DNA of 64,000 bases, from assembly GCF_028682395.1 (NCBI RefSeq), contig NZ_JANHLC010000004.1:186001-250000 (forward strand). Direction: 5' to 3'. The notes below the pieces were generated by a model. It saw only the letters and a list, made by a program, of their open reading frames with translations, was not told the origin of the DNA and did not search any database. The stretch's first letter is position 1. Each line of letters opens with the position of its first letter. The position numbers and the translations under genes are program-made. Shown piece after piece: positions 20,460 through 29,326 of the stretch. The stretch comes from Pseudomonas putida (lineage in GTDB: Bacteria > Pseudomonadota > Gammaproteobacteria > Pseudomonadales > Pseudomonadaceae).

Positions 20460-21416
20460 ATGCCGCGCACGCTGATCAGAAAGAACCCCAGTGACTTCAA
20501 GACCCTGCCACTGTTTGTCGAAGCCACGCCCGAGGGGCTGAACTATCAGGGCATCGGCATGCCACTGAATTTTTCCCAGACCCTGCAAAAACGCAAGCCC
20601 GTGACCACGGCCGACAGCGAGCGCTTCGCCGTCGAACTGGCCAATCTTGGGGTGTCCGTACGCCTGACCCTGAACTGGCAAGGTCGCGATTACTGGGTCC
20701 TGGTTCGCCAGCGCCGACAGGACCGTGGTGATGTGGTACTCAAGCTGATCTCCGGCTATGTACCGGCCCATGAAATCAACCTGCCGCTGCACACCGCCAT
20801 CCAGGAAGTGGCCGAGGAGTGCCTGCTGGAGACGCCAGAAGGCTGGCTCAGCGGACGCTTCAACGACACCTGGCTACCGGCGCCCTATGCGGCCGCCCTG
20901 CATTACCGCGAAGCCCTGCCCTTTCGCCTGAGCCCGTTGTCCGGGGCCGCGCTGCCCGTGCGCTGCGGCAGCCAGCAACTACTCGAACGCCCTCGCGCCT
21001 ATGTGCACCTGCCCACGGCCTCACTGCAACTGATCTACGACCTGCGCCTGCAAGTCCCCAAGGAAGCCAAGTCACTGAGCCTGTTCCATGTCGATGAACG
21101 CCTGGAAGGCCAGCAACTGGTCGCCCGGCTCAATCGCAGCCGTCCCGACCTGTACTTGATGCCGCTCAAGGAGGGGCAGCCGTGTGCCGAACTCTACACC
21201 TTGAAAAAGGATCGCCTGCATCCGGCCAGTACCCGTGGCCTGCACCTGGCGGAGAGCTTTGCACGCCAGGATGGCTGGCTGGTACATGAAGAGCGGATTC
21301 GCTGGAAGGACTGGCTACGCCAGCAGGGCCTGGAGCAGCCCAAGCCGGACTCGAAACTCAAGCGCCTGACCGGCAAGGCGCGCCAATTGCTGCGCAGGAT
21401 GGTGCCGGGCCAGTAA
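20460..21416 (+). CDS. Conserved hypothetical protein with a degenerate Nudix-like box
   Basis: A 318-residue cytosolic protein of unknown function, preceded by a strong AAGGAG. Residues about 60–125 look like a Nudix core: VRLTLNWQGRDYWVLVRQRRQDRGDVVLKLISGYVP gives β-strands, then G99-x5-E105 and, nine residues later, QEVAEECLLE (115–124). That is the REUxEE segment with Arg replaced by Gln and a two-residue insertion. The C-terminal region is basic (KLKRLTGKARQLLRRM). It could be a divergent or catalytically altered Nudix protein. It closes the three-gene operon with the flavoprotein and the aldo-keto reductase and is followed by the hldE terminator. Confidence 0.8.
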   Translation: MPRTLIRKNPSDFKTLPLFVEATPEGLNYQGIGMPLNFSQTLQKRKPVTTADSERFAVELANLGVSVRLTLNWQGRDYWVLVRQRRQDRGDVVLKLISGYVPAHEINLPLHTAIQEVAEECLLETPEGWLSGRFNDTWLPAPYAAALHYREALPFRLSPLSGAALPVRCGSQQLLERPRAYVHLPTASLQLIYDLRLQVPKEAKSLSLFHVDERLEGQQLVARLNRSRPDLYLMPLKEGQPCAELYTLKKDRLHPASTRGLHLAESFARQDGWLVHEERIRWKDWLRQQGLEQPKPDSKLKRLTGKARQLLRRMVPGQ

Positions 21417-21464
21417 ACAAAAACGCGCCGCTGTCCGCCCCCTGGGGATCGGACACCGACGCGC
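21416..21464 (-). terminator. Terminator of hldE (minus strand)
   Basis: TGTCCG and CGGACA form the inner stem around a CCCC/GGGG-containing loop, and the outer arms CGG.../...CGC extend it imperfectly. On the minus strand the stem is followed by TTTTTGTTT (21416–21424), the expected U-tract. It lies 10 bp after the hldE stop and also separates the convergent plus-strand operon. Confidence 0.75.
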
Positions 21465-21473
21465 CTGGCGCAC

Positions 21474-22895
21474 TCAGTTTTTGCGGATTTTTTCGACGAT
21501 GGCCGTGGTCGAGCTGTTTTCCACCAGCCCCAGCACCTTCACGGTGCCGCCATAAGCCTTGACGATATCGGCGCCAACCACCTGGTCGATGCCATAGTCG
21601 CCGCCCTTGACCAACACATCCGGCTTGACCTGGGCCAGCAGGTTTTCCGGAGTGCCTTCGGCAAAGCTGATCACCCAGTCCACCGCCCCGAGGCCAGCCA
21701 GGACCGCCATGCGCCGGTCGACACTGTTGATCGGTCGGCCAGGGCCTTTCAGGCGACTGACCGAGGCATCGTCATTGACCGCCACGATCAGCCGATCGCC
21801 CTGGGCGCGCGCCTGCTCCAGATAGGTCACATGGCCGGCATGGAGGATATCGAAGCAGCCATTGGTAAAGACGATCTTCTCGTTGTGCGCCCGGGCATCG
21901 TCCACGGCCAGCAGCAACTGTTCGAGCCCCAGTACGCCGCGCTCGGAACCTTCCTCGCGCTGGATCGCCCGACGCAGTTCCGGCGCGCTGATCGCCGCCG
22001 TACCGAGCTTGCCGACCACAATGCCAGCAGCCAGGTTGGCCAGCGCCACCGCGTGGGGCAGGTCTTCACCGGCAGCAATGGCTGCGGCAAGGGTCGAAAT
22101 CACCGTATCGCCCGCACCGGTTACATCGAAGACCTCGCGAGCGCGAGCCGGCAAATGCAGGGCCGGGTGTTCCGGGCGCAGCAGGGTCATACCATGCTCG
22201 CCACGGGTCACCAGCAAGGCGCCCAGTTCCAGGTCGTGCATCAGCTTGGCGCCCTTGGCCACCAGATCGGCCTCGTCGGCGCAACCGCCGACAATGGCTT
22301 CGAACTCGCTGAGATTCGGGGTAATCAGGCTCGCGCCACGGTAGATGGAAAAATCCTTGCCCTTGGGATCGGCCAGGACCGGGATACCCCGATCGCGAGC
22401 CGCCTGGATCAACATCTGGTGGTTTTTCAGTGCGCCCTTTCCATAGTCGGACAGGACCAGCACCTTGATCCCCTCGAGCAGGCCATCGACCTCAGCGCCC
22501 AGGGCCAGTGAATCCGTGGCGAAGGGTTCTTCGAAGTCGATACGCAGCAGTTGCTGGTGACGGCTCATGACTCGCAGCTTGACGATGGTCGGCTGATGGG
22601 CGATACGCTGGAACAGCGCCCGGACACCGGCACCTTGCAGGCTGTTGGCCAGGCTATCGGCGGCCTCGTCGTCGCCCGTCACCCCGACCAGCGAGGCCGG
22701 TGCGCCCAGGGCGGCGATATTCAGGGCAACGTTGGCGGCACCGCCCGGGCGATCCTCGATTTGCTCGACCTTGACCACCGGCACCGGTGCCTCGGGAGAA
22801 ATCCGTGAGGTACCACCATGCCAGTAACGGTCGAGCATGACATCGCCGACCACCAAGACAGGGGCTTGATCGAATCGCGGCATGGACAACTTCAT
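21474..22895 (-). CDS. hldE: Bifunctional heptose-7-phosphate kinase / heptose-1-phosphate adenylyltransferase
   Basis: A 473-residue two-domain enzyme making ADP-D-glycero-β-D-manno-heptose for the LPS inner core. The N-terminal ribokinase-fold domain (about 1–320) has [13 protein letters not shown], the substrate motif [14 protein letters not shown], and the catalytic [12 protein letters not shown]. The C-terminal nucleotidyltransferase (about 340–473) has [24 protein letters not shown] and [17 protein letters not shown]. The start [15 protein letters not shown] gives the standard length; the upstream frame extension is not needed. It is the last of the msbA–mig-14–dnpA–hldE series and feeds the heptosyltransferases WaaC and WaaF encoded 16 kb away. 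Confidence 0.97.
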   Translation of the reverse strand: MKLSMPRFDQAPVLVVGDVMLDRYWHGGTSRISPEAPVPVVKVEQIEDRPGGAANVALNIAALGAPASLVGVTGDDEAADSLANSLQGAGVRALFQRIAHQPTIVKLRVMSRHQQLLRIDFEEPFATDSLALGAEVDGLLEGIKVLVLSDYGKGALKNHQMLIQAARDRGIPVLADPKGKDFSIYRGASLITPNLSEFEAIVGGCADEADLVAKGAKLMHDLELGALLVTRGEHGMTLLRPEHPALHLPARAREVFDVTGAGDTVISTLAAAIAAGEDLPHAVALANLAAGIVVGKLGTAAISAPELRRAIQREEGSERGVLGLEQLLLAVDDARAHNEKIVFTNGCFDILHAGHVTYLEQARAQGDRLIVAVNDDASVSRLKGPGRPINSVDRRMAVLAGLGAVDWVISFAEGTPENLLAQVKPDVLVKGGDYGIDQVVGADIVKAYGGTVKVLGLVENSSTTAIVEKIRKN

Positions 22896-22959
22896 GGTGC
22901 AACCCACATACAAAATGAACAGGGGCGCGATATTAGCACAGGGTCGAGAGCTGACTGCC

Positions 22960-24360
22960 TCAATCCGAAAGCTCGCGAACCCAGAAAATCTCGTGACGCC
23001 GGACCGCCTTGCGGAAAAATTCGTTGTCACCCGCCGCGGTCCAGCGCCGTCCCGCCAGTACGGCCTGGATCCAGCGCCGGGCGCGCCGCTTGAAGGGTGG
23101 GCGCCCTTGCAGATCATGCTCCATGGCCAGGGCCATGGCCTTGTCGAGTTGCGTCGAAGCGTCCAGCAGCGGGCTCCAGAGCCTGTCCGGCGGGAGCGCC
23201 TCGATGGCCGGCGGCAGGGCAATGCCCGCGCCGGCCGGGCCCATGGGCCAGCGGTCGTTGTCATGCAGGTGGTTGGCATACAGCAACGCCGTGCGCGGCT
23301 TCCATCGGCTGAGCGCAATGGCCTCGAACAGCGCCCGGGTGCTGGCGACATGATCCGAATGAGGGTCCAGCTCCGGATGGGGCGTGACCACTACGTCGGG
23401 CTCGAAGTGCTCAAGCAGCGCCACCAGATCGGCCAGCAAATTATTCCAGTGCGGTAGTCCGTCCACATCCGCAGGCAACGGTAACGAATTATTGCGACGC
23501 ACACTGCGGATATCACTTTCACCCGACTCGCGCGAGCCAAAGGCCGTCGAGGGCGCCTCGGCCATGGACGGCAACTGCAGGCAGTAGTAACCCAACTGCA
23601 CGCAACGCGCAGGCGCCACGCCGCCCCACAACGGAATGGCCAGGCTGTCCCAACTGCGCAGGCGCCCCTTGAGGGTGGCCGCCTGTTGCGGGTCCAGACC
23701 CAGCGCCTGGAACGCCTCGGCCTCGATCTCGCCCTGGGTCAAGGTCACGATACTGGTCTCGCGGCTGCGACTGTACAGACCGAACGCCGCCAGTTCCGCA
23801 TCGTCCGCATGGGGCGCTAGCACCATCAGCCGCTGCTGGGCGTAGTCCGGATTGCTCATGACATGCAGGGTCGCGGTCGTGGCCAGCCGACAATATTGCC
23901 CGGACACCCCGAGCGTGCCGTCGGCCAGCGCGGCCTGCTGCCCGGACAGGTTGAGATAGCGCCGCCCGGCTACACCGCGCTCGAAATCCTGGCGGTCTGC
24001 ACCCATCAACACCCGTGGATCCAGCCAGCGGCCCAGCCAGGTGGCACGCAGCTCGACTTCAAGGATCAGCGTCTCGCCCGTGGCCAGCGCCTCGCTCAGT
24101 TGCACGCGACCTGCCGTCAGCGCGACCGACTGGCGGGCCGTGCCCTGTGGGAAAGCGTAGCGGTAGTCATTGCCCGGATCGTAGAACAGGTGATCGGCAA
24201 ACCAGGCCTCGTGGGCGACCCAGCCCAGCACCAGCAGCAGGGGCACCAGCCACCAGGCCAGCAACACACCCACCAGCGCCAACAGCACCAGCGCCACCAG
24301 CAGGAACAGGCGCTTACTGCGTCGGTGGGCCTTGAGGAGTTGCTGCTTACGTGCACTCAT
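22960..24360 (-). CDS. dnpA: PIG-L family de-N-acetylase, membrane-anchored (DnpA-like)
   Basis: A 466-residue PIG-L-type deacetylase. Two adjacent membrane helices are at about 17–52 ([20 protein letters not shown] and the next stretch). The zinc motif lies near residue 183 as PHADDAEL, with the second metal-site segment [17 protein letters not shown] later. In P. aeruginosa the homologue DnpA (PA5002), encoded in the LPS-core region, affects fluoroquinolone persistence; a sugar N-acetyl group on surface glycans is the presumed target. Its start is 4 bp after the mig-14 stop, so the two are co-translated. hldE follows 64 bp downstream. Symbol by synteny and family. Confidence 0.85.
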   Translation of the reverse strand: MSARKQQLLKAHRRSKRLFLLVALVLLALVGVLLAWWLVPLLLVLGWVAHEAWFADHLFYDPGNDYRYAFPQGTARQSVALTAGRVQLSEALATGETLILEVELRATWLGRWLDPRVLMGADRQDFERGVAGRRYLNLSGQQAALADGTLGVSGQYCRLATTATLHVMSNPDYAQQRLMVLAPHADDAELAAFGLYSRSRETSIVTLTQGEIEAEAFQALGLDPQQAATLKGRLRSWDSLAIPLWGGVAPARCVQLGYYCLQLPSMAEAPSTAFGSRESGESDIRSVRRNNSLPLPADVDGLPHWNNLLADLVALLEHFEPDVVVTPHPELDPHSDHVASTRALFEAIALSRWKPRTALLYANHLHDNDRWPMGPAGAGIALPPAIEALPPDRLWSPLLDASTQLDKAMALAMEHDLQGRPPFKRRARRWIQAVLAGRRWTAAGDNEFFRKAVRRHEIFWVRELSD

Positions 24361-24364
24361 GGGC

Positions 24365-25261
24365 TCAGACCTGATAGACCGGTACCGTATGGCACCAGCG
24401 ATCCTTGTATTCGCGATCGGCCCGCCCGAACGAGTAGCGCAGCGGCTTGCCCAACGCCCGCGCCTGCTCCCAGGCCTGCTGGGTATTGACGAAGCTGAGC
24501 ACGCTGCCCGGGCTGAAATCACGGCTTTGCGGGTCGACCCCGCCATTGATGTACTCCAGCGAGATCCACTGGGGCGCCTCGACCCAGTACAGGATCTGGA
24601 TCGCCACCGGCGCCGACTCGAGCATCACCACCGAGCCGGTCATGAATTCGCGCAGCAGCCCGAAGACTTCCATCAGACCGGCCTTGCCCGGCACCTCGAA
24701 CCCCCAGCGCCGCTGGAACAGATCGCTGTAGGCCGCCACCTGTTCGGCAACCGACAGCGCCTGCATCGGCTGCAGCGTGCCACCCGCCTCTTCCAGCAGG
24801 CGCAGTTCACGGCGTTGGTTATAACGAAACTTCTTCGAGTAATCCTCGGGCGCCCGGGCCAGCGCGAGCCCCTGGGGCTGTTCGCGCAGGGTACTGATCT
24901 GGGTTTTATTGAGCTCGGACACATAGGCCATGCGCTGGCGCACCGGCACCTGGACCTCGGGGGCGATAGGCAGAATGATTTCCGCATTGCCCATATCCAG
25001 CAGCCCGCGTTTACCCTCACGCTTCAGCGCGTCCTTGGACAGCGCCAGAAAGCGCCCCCAGCACGGCACGGCCGCCACGATCCGGCCCTCGACCTGCCAG
25101 CCGAGGTAGCGCACAGGAATACCGACAAACCCCGACAGGCGCTCGACCACCTGGGGATGCGTGGCGAAGCTGCCACCGAATTCGTGCCAGGCGCGCTCGT
25201 ACGCCTGTGCATCGATCTCGTTCCAGCCGCGCTCGCGCCAGGTGCGCCAGTGACTCAGCAT
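24365..25261 (-). CDS. mig-14: Mig-14-like protein (antimicrobial peptide tolerance)
   Basis: A 298-residue protein of the Mig-14/FemAB-like acyltransferase fold. It begins MLSHWRTWRERGWNEIDAQAY and contains VGIPVRYLGWQVEGRIVAAVPCWG, SKKFRYNQRRELRLLEEAGGTLQPM and YSFGRADREYKDRWCHTVPVYQV near the end. There is no signal peptide. In Salmonella and P. aeruginosa, Mig-14 contributes to resistance to cationic peptides such as polymyxin, with an unknown reaction, probably at the cell envelope. The start overlaps the msbA stop by 7 bp, and dnpA follows 4 bp downstream, so msbA, mig-14 and dnpA behave as one translational unit. Confidence 0.88.
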   Translation of the reverse strand: MLSHWRTWRERGWNEIDAQAYERAWHEFGGSFATHPQVVERLSGFVGIPVRYLGWQVEGRIVAAVPCWGRFLALSKDALKREGKRGLLDMGNAEIILPIAPEVQVPVRQRMAYVSELNKTQISTLREQPQGLALARAPEDYSKKFRYNQRRELRLLEEAGGTLQPMQALSVAEQVAAYSDLFQRRWGFEVPGKAGLMEVFGLLREFMTGSVVMLESAPVAIQILYWVEAPQWISLEYINGGVDPQSRDFSPGSVLSFVNTQQAWEQARALGKPLRYSFGRADREYKDRWCHTVPVYQV

Positions 25262-27060
25262 GACGCCGAACCACCGGCATCATCTTCGAGTTCCTTGGCG
25301 TGCAGACGGGTGTAATAGCCATTCTGCGCCAGGAGTTCGAGATGGCTGCCACGCTCGACAATCCGCCCTTCGTCCATCACCAGAATCATATCGGCCTTCT
25401 CGATGGTGGTCAGTCGATGGGCAATCACGATGGTTGTCCGGTCCTTGACCACATGGTCCAACGCAGCCTGGATATGCCGCTCCGACTCGGTATCGAGTGC
25501 CGAAGTCGCCTCATCGAGAATCAGCAACGGCGCATCCTTGAGCAGGGCCCGGGCAATCGCCAGGCGCTGGCGCTGGCCCCCGGACAGCAGCACACCGTTC
25601 TCACCGACCATGGTGTCGTAGCCCTGAGGCATCTTGACGATGAATTCATCGGCATAGGCTTCGCGCGCAGCCCGACGAACTTCCTCGGCAGGCGAACCGG
25701 CCAGGTCGCCGTAGGCAATATTGTTGGCGACGGTGTCGTTGAACAGCGTGACCTGCTGCGTGACCAAGGCGATATGCTGACGCAGATTGCGCAGGGTGAA
25801 ATCCTGGATCTCGACATCGTCGAGCAGGATCTGGCCCTGTTCATGCTGGTAAAAACGTGGGATCAGGCTGGCTAGCGTCGACTTGCCACTGCCAGAGCGG
25901 CCCACCAACGCCACCATCTGGCCCGGCTCGACGACAAAGCTGATGTCATTGAGGACTTGCTTGTCGCTTTCCGGGTATTGGTAGCTGAGGTTACGTACTT
26001 CCAGGCGACCTTCGACGCGATCGCGCTCCACGCGGCCGTTATCGACTTCCGGCTCCTCATCGAGCTGTTCGAAAATACTCTCCGCGCCGGCGACGCCTTT
26101 CTGAATGGTCGAACTGACTTCCGACAGCTGGCGGATTGGCTTGGGGAGCAACCCCGCCATGGTGATATAGGCCACCAGATCACCCGCCGAGGCGTCTCCA
26201 CGCAGGAACAGCACCAGGAACATCACCACCGCCATGGCGGTGTAGGTCACCAGTTGCAAGGTCGGCGTGTAGACCGCACCGGTCTTGGTCATAGTCAGCT
26301 GTTTATCGGTATTGCTCTGGCTGGCCTGCTCGAAGCGCTGCTTCTCGTAAGCCTCGCCACCGAAGCTGCGCACCACCCGGTAACCATGAATGGTTTCGGA
26401 GGCAACATGGGTCACATCGCCCATGGACACCTGGATCTTCTTGCTCTGCTTGCGAAATTTTCGACTGGTGCTGCTGACCATCAACCCGATGATCGGCAGG
26501 ATCGCGAGCATCACCAGGGTCAATTTCCAGTTCATCCACAACAGGGTGCAGAACAGGAAGACCACGGTCATGCCCTCGCGGATCACCACTTTAATGGCAT
26601 CGGTCGCGGCGCCCGTGACCATGGTCACGTTAAAGGTGATGCGTGAGATCAGGTGCCCGGAGTTGGTCTTGTCAAAGTACCGGTTCGGCAACTCCAGCAG
26701 TTTGTTGAACAGCACCACCCGCAGGTCATGGACCAGGCCCAGTGATACCCGCGCCAGGAAGTAGTTGCCCAGGAAGGAGCCGACCCCCTGCCACGCGGCG
26801 ATGGCGACGATCATCAGTGGCACCGCCTGCAGCAATTGCAGGTGGCCCAGATAGGCGTTGCCCGGGAACAGGCTCGCCTCGGGATTGGCCAGGCCGTCCA
26901 CGAAGTACTTGAGGATGTAGGCCAGCATCGGTTGGGTCGAGGCAAAAATCAGAAACCCGAGAATGCTCAATAGAAACAGGCCGATGTACGGCTTTACATA
27001 AGTCAGCAGACGAAAGTAGATCGCCAGCGTGGATTGGGCGCGAGGCTCAGGACTGCTCAT
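25255..27060 (-). CDS. msbA: Lipid A export ATP-binding/permease protein MsbA
   Basis: A 601-residue half-transporter of the ABC exporter class that flips core-lipid A across the inner membrane. The six-helix membrane domain covers about residues 20–320 (YVKPYIGLFLLSILGFLIFAS and further). The nucleotide-binding domain has Walker A GRSGSGKST, the Q-loop, signature LSGGQRQRLAIARALL, Walker B LLILDEATSALD and the H-loop IVIAHRLTT. I chose MSSPEPRAQSTLAIYFRLL as start. It leads a coupled operon with mig-14 and dnpA and is divergent from the kinase-like gene at 27185, sharing a 124-bp promoter region. Confidence 0.97.
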   Translation of the reverse strand: MSSPEPRAQSTLAIYFRLLTYVKPYIGLFLLSILGFLIFASTQPMLAYILKYFVDGLANPEASLFPGNAYLGHLQLLQAVPLMIVAIAAWQGVGSFLGNYFLARVSLGLVHDLRVVLFNKLLELPNRYFDKTNSGHLISRITFNVTMVTGAATDAIKVVIREGMTVVFLFCTLLWMNWKLTLVMLAILPIIGLMVSSTSRKFRKQSKKIQVSMGDVTHVASETIHGYRVVRSFGGEAYEKQRFEQASQSNTDKQLTMTKTGAVYTPTLQLVTYTAMAVVMFLVLFLRGDASAGDLVAYITMAGLLPKPIRQLSEVSSTIQKGVAGAESIFEQLDEEPEVDNGRVERDRVEGRLEVRNLSYQYPESDKQVLNDISFVVEPGQMVALVGRSGSGKSTLASLIPRFYQHEQGQILLDDVEIQDFTLRNLRQHIALVTQQVTLFNDTVANNIAYGDLAGSPAEEVRRAAREAYADEFIVKMPQGYDTMVGENGVLLSGGQRQRLAIARALLKDAPLLILDEATSALDTESERHIQAALDHVVKDRTTIVIAHRLTTIEKADMILVMDEGRIVERGSHLELLAQNGYYTRLHAKELEDDAGGSASC

Positions 27061-27184
27061 GGGAATCCGCATATATCGAGGAGTCGCGAATGATATCACA
27101 GCCCCCTTTTGCGCCAACCGGGCTGACCAGGGGCCAGCGCCGGCCAAGTCGGTTAATATGGACGGCTTCTGTTTGGGGGTAAGC

Positions 27185-27844
27185 ATGCAAGCGATTGATC
27201 ACAGCACCTATATGGCACTGCGCGAAGGCGCCAGCGTGCTGGAAGCCGACGGCTCCGGCGACAAGGTGCTGCGTTTGCACGATGGGCGCATGCTCAAGCT
27301 GTTTCGCCGCAAGCGGTTGCTCAGCTCTGCGCTGTTCTACCCCTACGCCCAACGTTTCGCCGATAACTGCCAGGCCCTGCGCCAGCGTGCGATCCCCTGC
27401 CCCGAGATCATCGCGGTCTATCGCATTCCCAGTATCCAGCGCGATGGGGTGTACTACGCGCCACTGCCCGGGGAAACCGTGCGCCAGCTCCAGGCCACGG
27501 GAGAGTCGGCGCAATCACTGCGCGTCCAGTTGGGCCGGTTTATCGCCCAACTGCACGAGCAAGGCGTGTACTTTCGCTCCCTGCACTTCGGCAATATCGT
27601 CCTGACGCCGCAAGGCGAGCTGGGGCTGATCGATATAGCCGACCTGCGCTGCCAGCGCCGCGCACTCAGCAGCGGCAAACGACTGCGCAACTTCCACCAC
27701 TTGCTGCGCTACAAGACCGACCACCAATGGCTGCTGGGCGAGGATCGTGGCGCGACCTTTCTGGAAGGCTATCGCCAGGGGCTCAAGCCCGCCGCCCGCA
27801 ATGGGCAGTTGGTTGAGCGCCTGGGGCAACTGTTCAATCAGTGA
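27185..27844 (+). CDS. Kinase-fold protein of the LPS-core region, catalytic Asp absent
   Basis: A 219-residue protein with the fold of the small lipopolysaccharide/InaA-type kinases. The N-lobe has DKVLRLHDGRMLKLFRRKRLL, and the hinge region is YYAPLPGETVRQL. The catalytic loop reads FRSLHFGNIVL (130–140): the HRD aspartate position is Ser132, while the metal-binding Asn137 is kept. The DFG-equivalent reads LIDIADL. This suggests altered or lost phosphotransfer. It has a GGGGGT ribosome-binding site, diverges from msbA, and its stop (27842–27844) abuts the convergent stop of the next gene with no gap. Its position recalls PA4998. Confidence 0.82.
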   Translation: MQAIDHSTYMALREGASVLEADGSGDKVLRLHDGRMLKLFRRKRLLSSALFYPYAQRFADNCQALRQRAIPCPEIIAVYRIPSIQRDGVYYAPLPGETVRQLQATGESAQSLRVQLGRFIAQLHEQGVYFRSLHFGNIVLTPQGELGLIDIADLRCQRRALSSGKRLRNFHHLLRYKTDHQWLLGEDRGATFLEGYRQGLKPAARNGQLVERLGQLFNQ

Positions 27845-29317
27845 TCAGTCGCCGATGATCAGCACAGTGGCTTTCTTGCGATTGGCGAACTCGGCCAGCA
27901 CGCGTTTGTTGTTGCGTGCCAGCCACTCCTGAAGCCAGGGCTCGTCACTGCGAGCGTCGATCACGAAGTAGCGATAGGCGCCAGCACGCTCAGGCGTCAT
28001 TTCCCGTTCACGCGCTCGAAACGAAGAAGCATAGCCTCGACCCGCGTAGTAGCTGACACGCCCATCCTCGTAGAAAACTGCGGCCTTAGGGTCGATGTTG
28101 GCTTCGACCCACTGTGCCGCCTCAATGTATTGAGTTTTGCGCGCGCCCGTGGAGACAACATTGGACAGCATCACCAGCACGCCGATCACCACCAGGGCCT
28201 TGCCCAGGCGTGGAAAGCGGGCAGCGAAAACGCTGAGCGCCACCGCCACAAGTGGCACGGTCAGCAGATCAAGGAAGCTGATATAACGCGAAATAACGAA
28301 CTGGTTTCGAATAAAGAACAGCATCAGCACCACAACATACAGCAGTGCCGCCCAGGCGAAAGGACGGTACTCATCCCAGTAGGTCCGCAGGCTCTGCCAA
28401 CCGGAGCGATGGAGAAATGGCACCGAGAACGGCCCCAACAGCTTTACAAACGAGATCAAAACCGTCGCCAACATACCGAAGAACACAATTTGCCCGGCCT
28501 GCCCCTTCGAATAATCGTTGATCAGGGTGCCGGCAAACTGCTCGGATAACTGCTGAAGCGAAGCAAAGACGCGCTGAGGATTGATCATCGCCACAAAGAA
28601 GTCGATACGACTGGACGACAGCTCGCCATGAACGGCCAGTGCAACAATCAACAGCCCCCCGCCCACGACTGGTAGCAGGGAAAACTCTAAAAACCGTCGA
28701 CGACGCTCCTGGGAAAAGAGGTTCGGCAATTGCCACAACCCCAGCGCTGGCAGGAGCATTAACGCTTCGAAGCGAAAAAAAGCCGCGCCCAAAATGGCCA
28801 GATGGATAAAGCCCGCACGCACCCAACCGCCACGTGACTGCCAGCGTAGGGCCAGCCAAAGCGTCAGCACGCAGAAAAACCAGAAGCCAAACTCACGCAG
28901 AATATCATTACGATAAGCATTGACCGCCGGCATGGCCAACACCACCAGACAGGCCCAGACCGCCGCCTGCGGGGTACGCTGGCGTACGCAGTCAACCATC
29001 AACGCGCAACTACCCGCCAGAAAAAGCGTGCACCACAAATAAGCGCACAGTTCGATCGGCAGGTGGAGAACCCGATGGGTACCCGCCAACAAAAAGGCGA
29101 ACCAGGGCCAGTCGAAGGCCTTTGCCGCTTGAGGCCCCTGATCGGCGATCTGTTGCGCGATGGTCAGGTAGAACGCAGCATCACGCGCCACCGTCACCAC
29201 GCCCGCAATCGCGATCAGCGACAGCAGCAGGCTACCCAGGAAAGCCAATCGTACCGGATACGTATTGACCACTCTCGAAACGACTGCCGCCCATCCCATC
29301 TTGAAATCCATCCCCAT
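27845..29317 (-). CDS. Multi-spanning membrane protein, GT-C glycosyltransferase-like
   Basis: A 490-residue protein with about ten hydrophobic helices and a soluble C-terminal tail of some 90 residues. An acidic motif, TVARDAAFYLTIAQQIADQG, follows the first helix, where GT-C enzymes (ArnT, PMT type) place their catalytic Asp. Later come VNAYRNDILREFGFWFF and FRFEALMLLPALGLW. The tail (EAAQWVEANIDPKAAVFYEDG) resembles the periplasmic end of such enzymes. A role in adding a lipid-linked sugar to LPS core or to an acceptor next to it is likely but inferred; the donor is unknown. AGGA precedes the ATG by nine bases. It lies 9 bp downstream of the GT2 gene, on the same strand. Confidence 0.75.
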   Translation of the reverse strand: MGMDFKMGWAAVVSRVVNTYPVRLAFLGSLLLSLIAIAGVVTVARDAAFYLTIAQQIADQGPQAAKAFDWPWFAFLLAGTHRVLHLPIELCAYLWCTLFLAGSCALMVDCVRQRTPQAAVWACLVVLAMPAVNAYRNDILREFGFWFFCVLTLWLALRWQSRGGWVRAGFIHLAILGAAFFRFEALMLLPALGLWQLPNLFSQERRRRFLEFSLLPVVGGGLLIVALAVHGELSSSRIDFFVAMINPQRVFASLQQLSEQFAGTLINDYSKGQAGQIVFFGMLATVLISFVKLLGPFSVPFLHRSGWQSLRTYWDEYRPFAWAALLYVVVLMLFFIRNQFVISRYISFLDLLTVPLVAVALSVFAARFPRLGKALVVIGVLVMLSNVVSTGARKTQYIEAAQWVEANIDPKAAVFYEDGRVSYYAGRGYASSFRAREREMTPERAGAYRYFVIDARSDEPWLQEWLARNNKRVLAEFANRKKATVLIIGD

Positions 29318-29326
29318 ACCAAAATC

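Noticed and set aside
22896..23351. N-terminal extension of hldE to a 625-residue protein
   Set aside because: The extension overlaps dnpA out of frame and lacks family similarity; the start at 22895 gives normal HldE.
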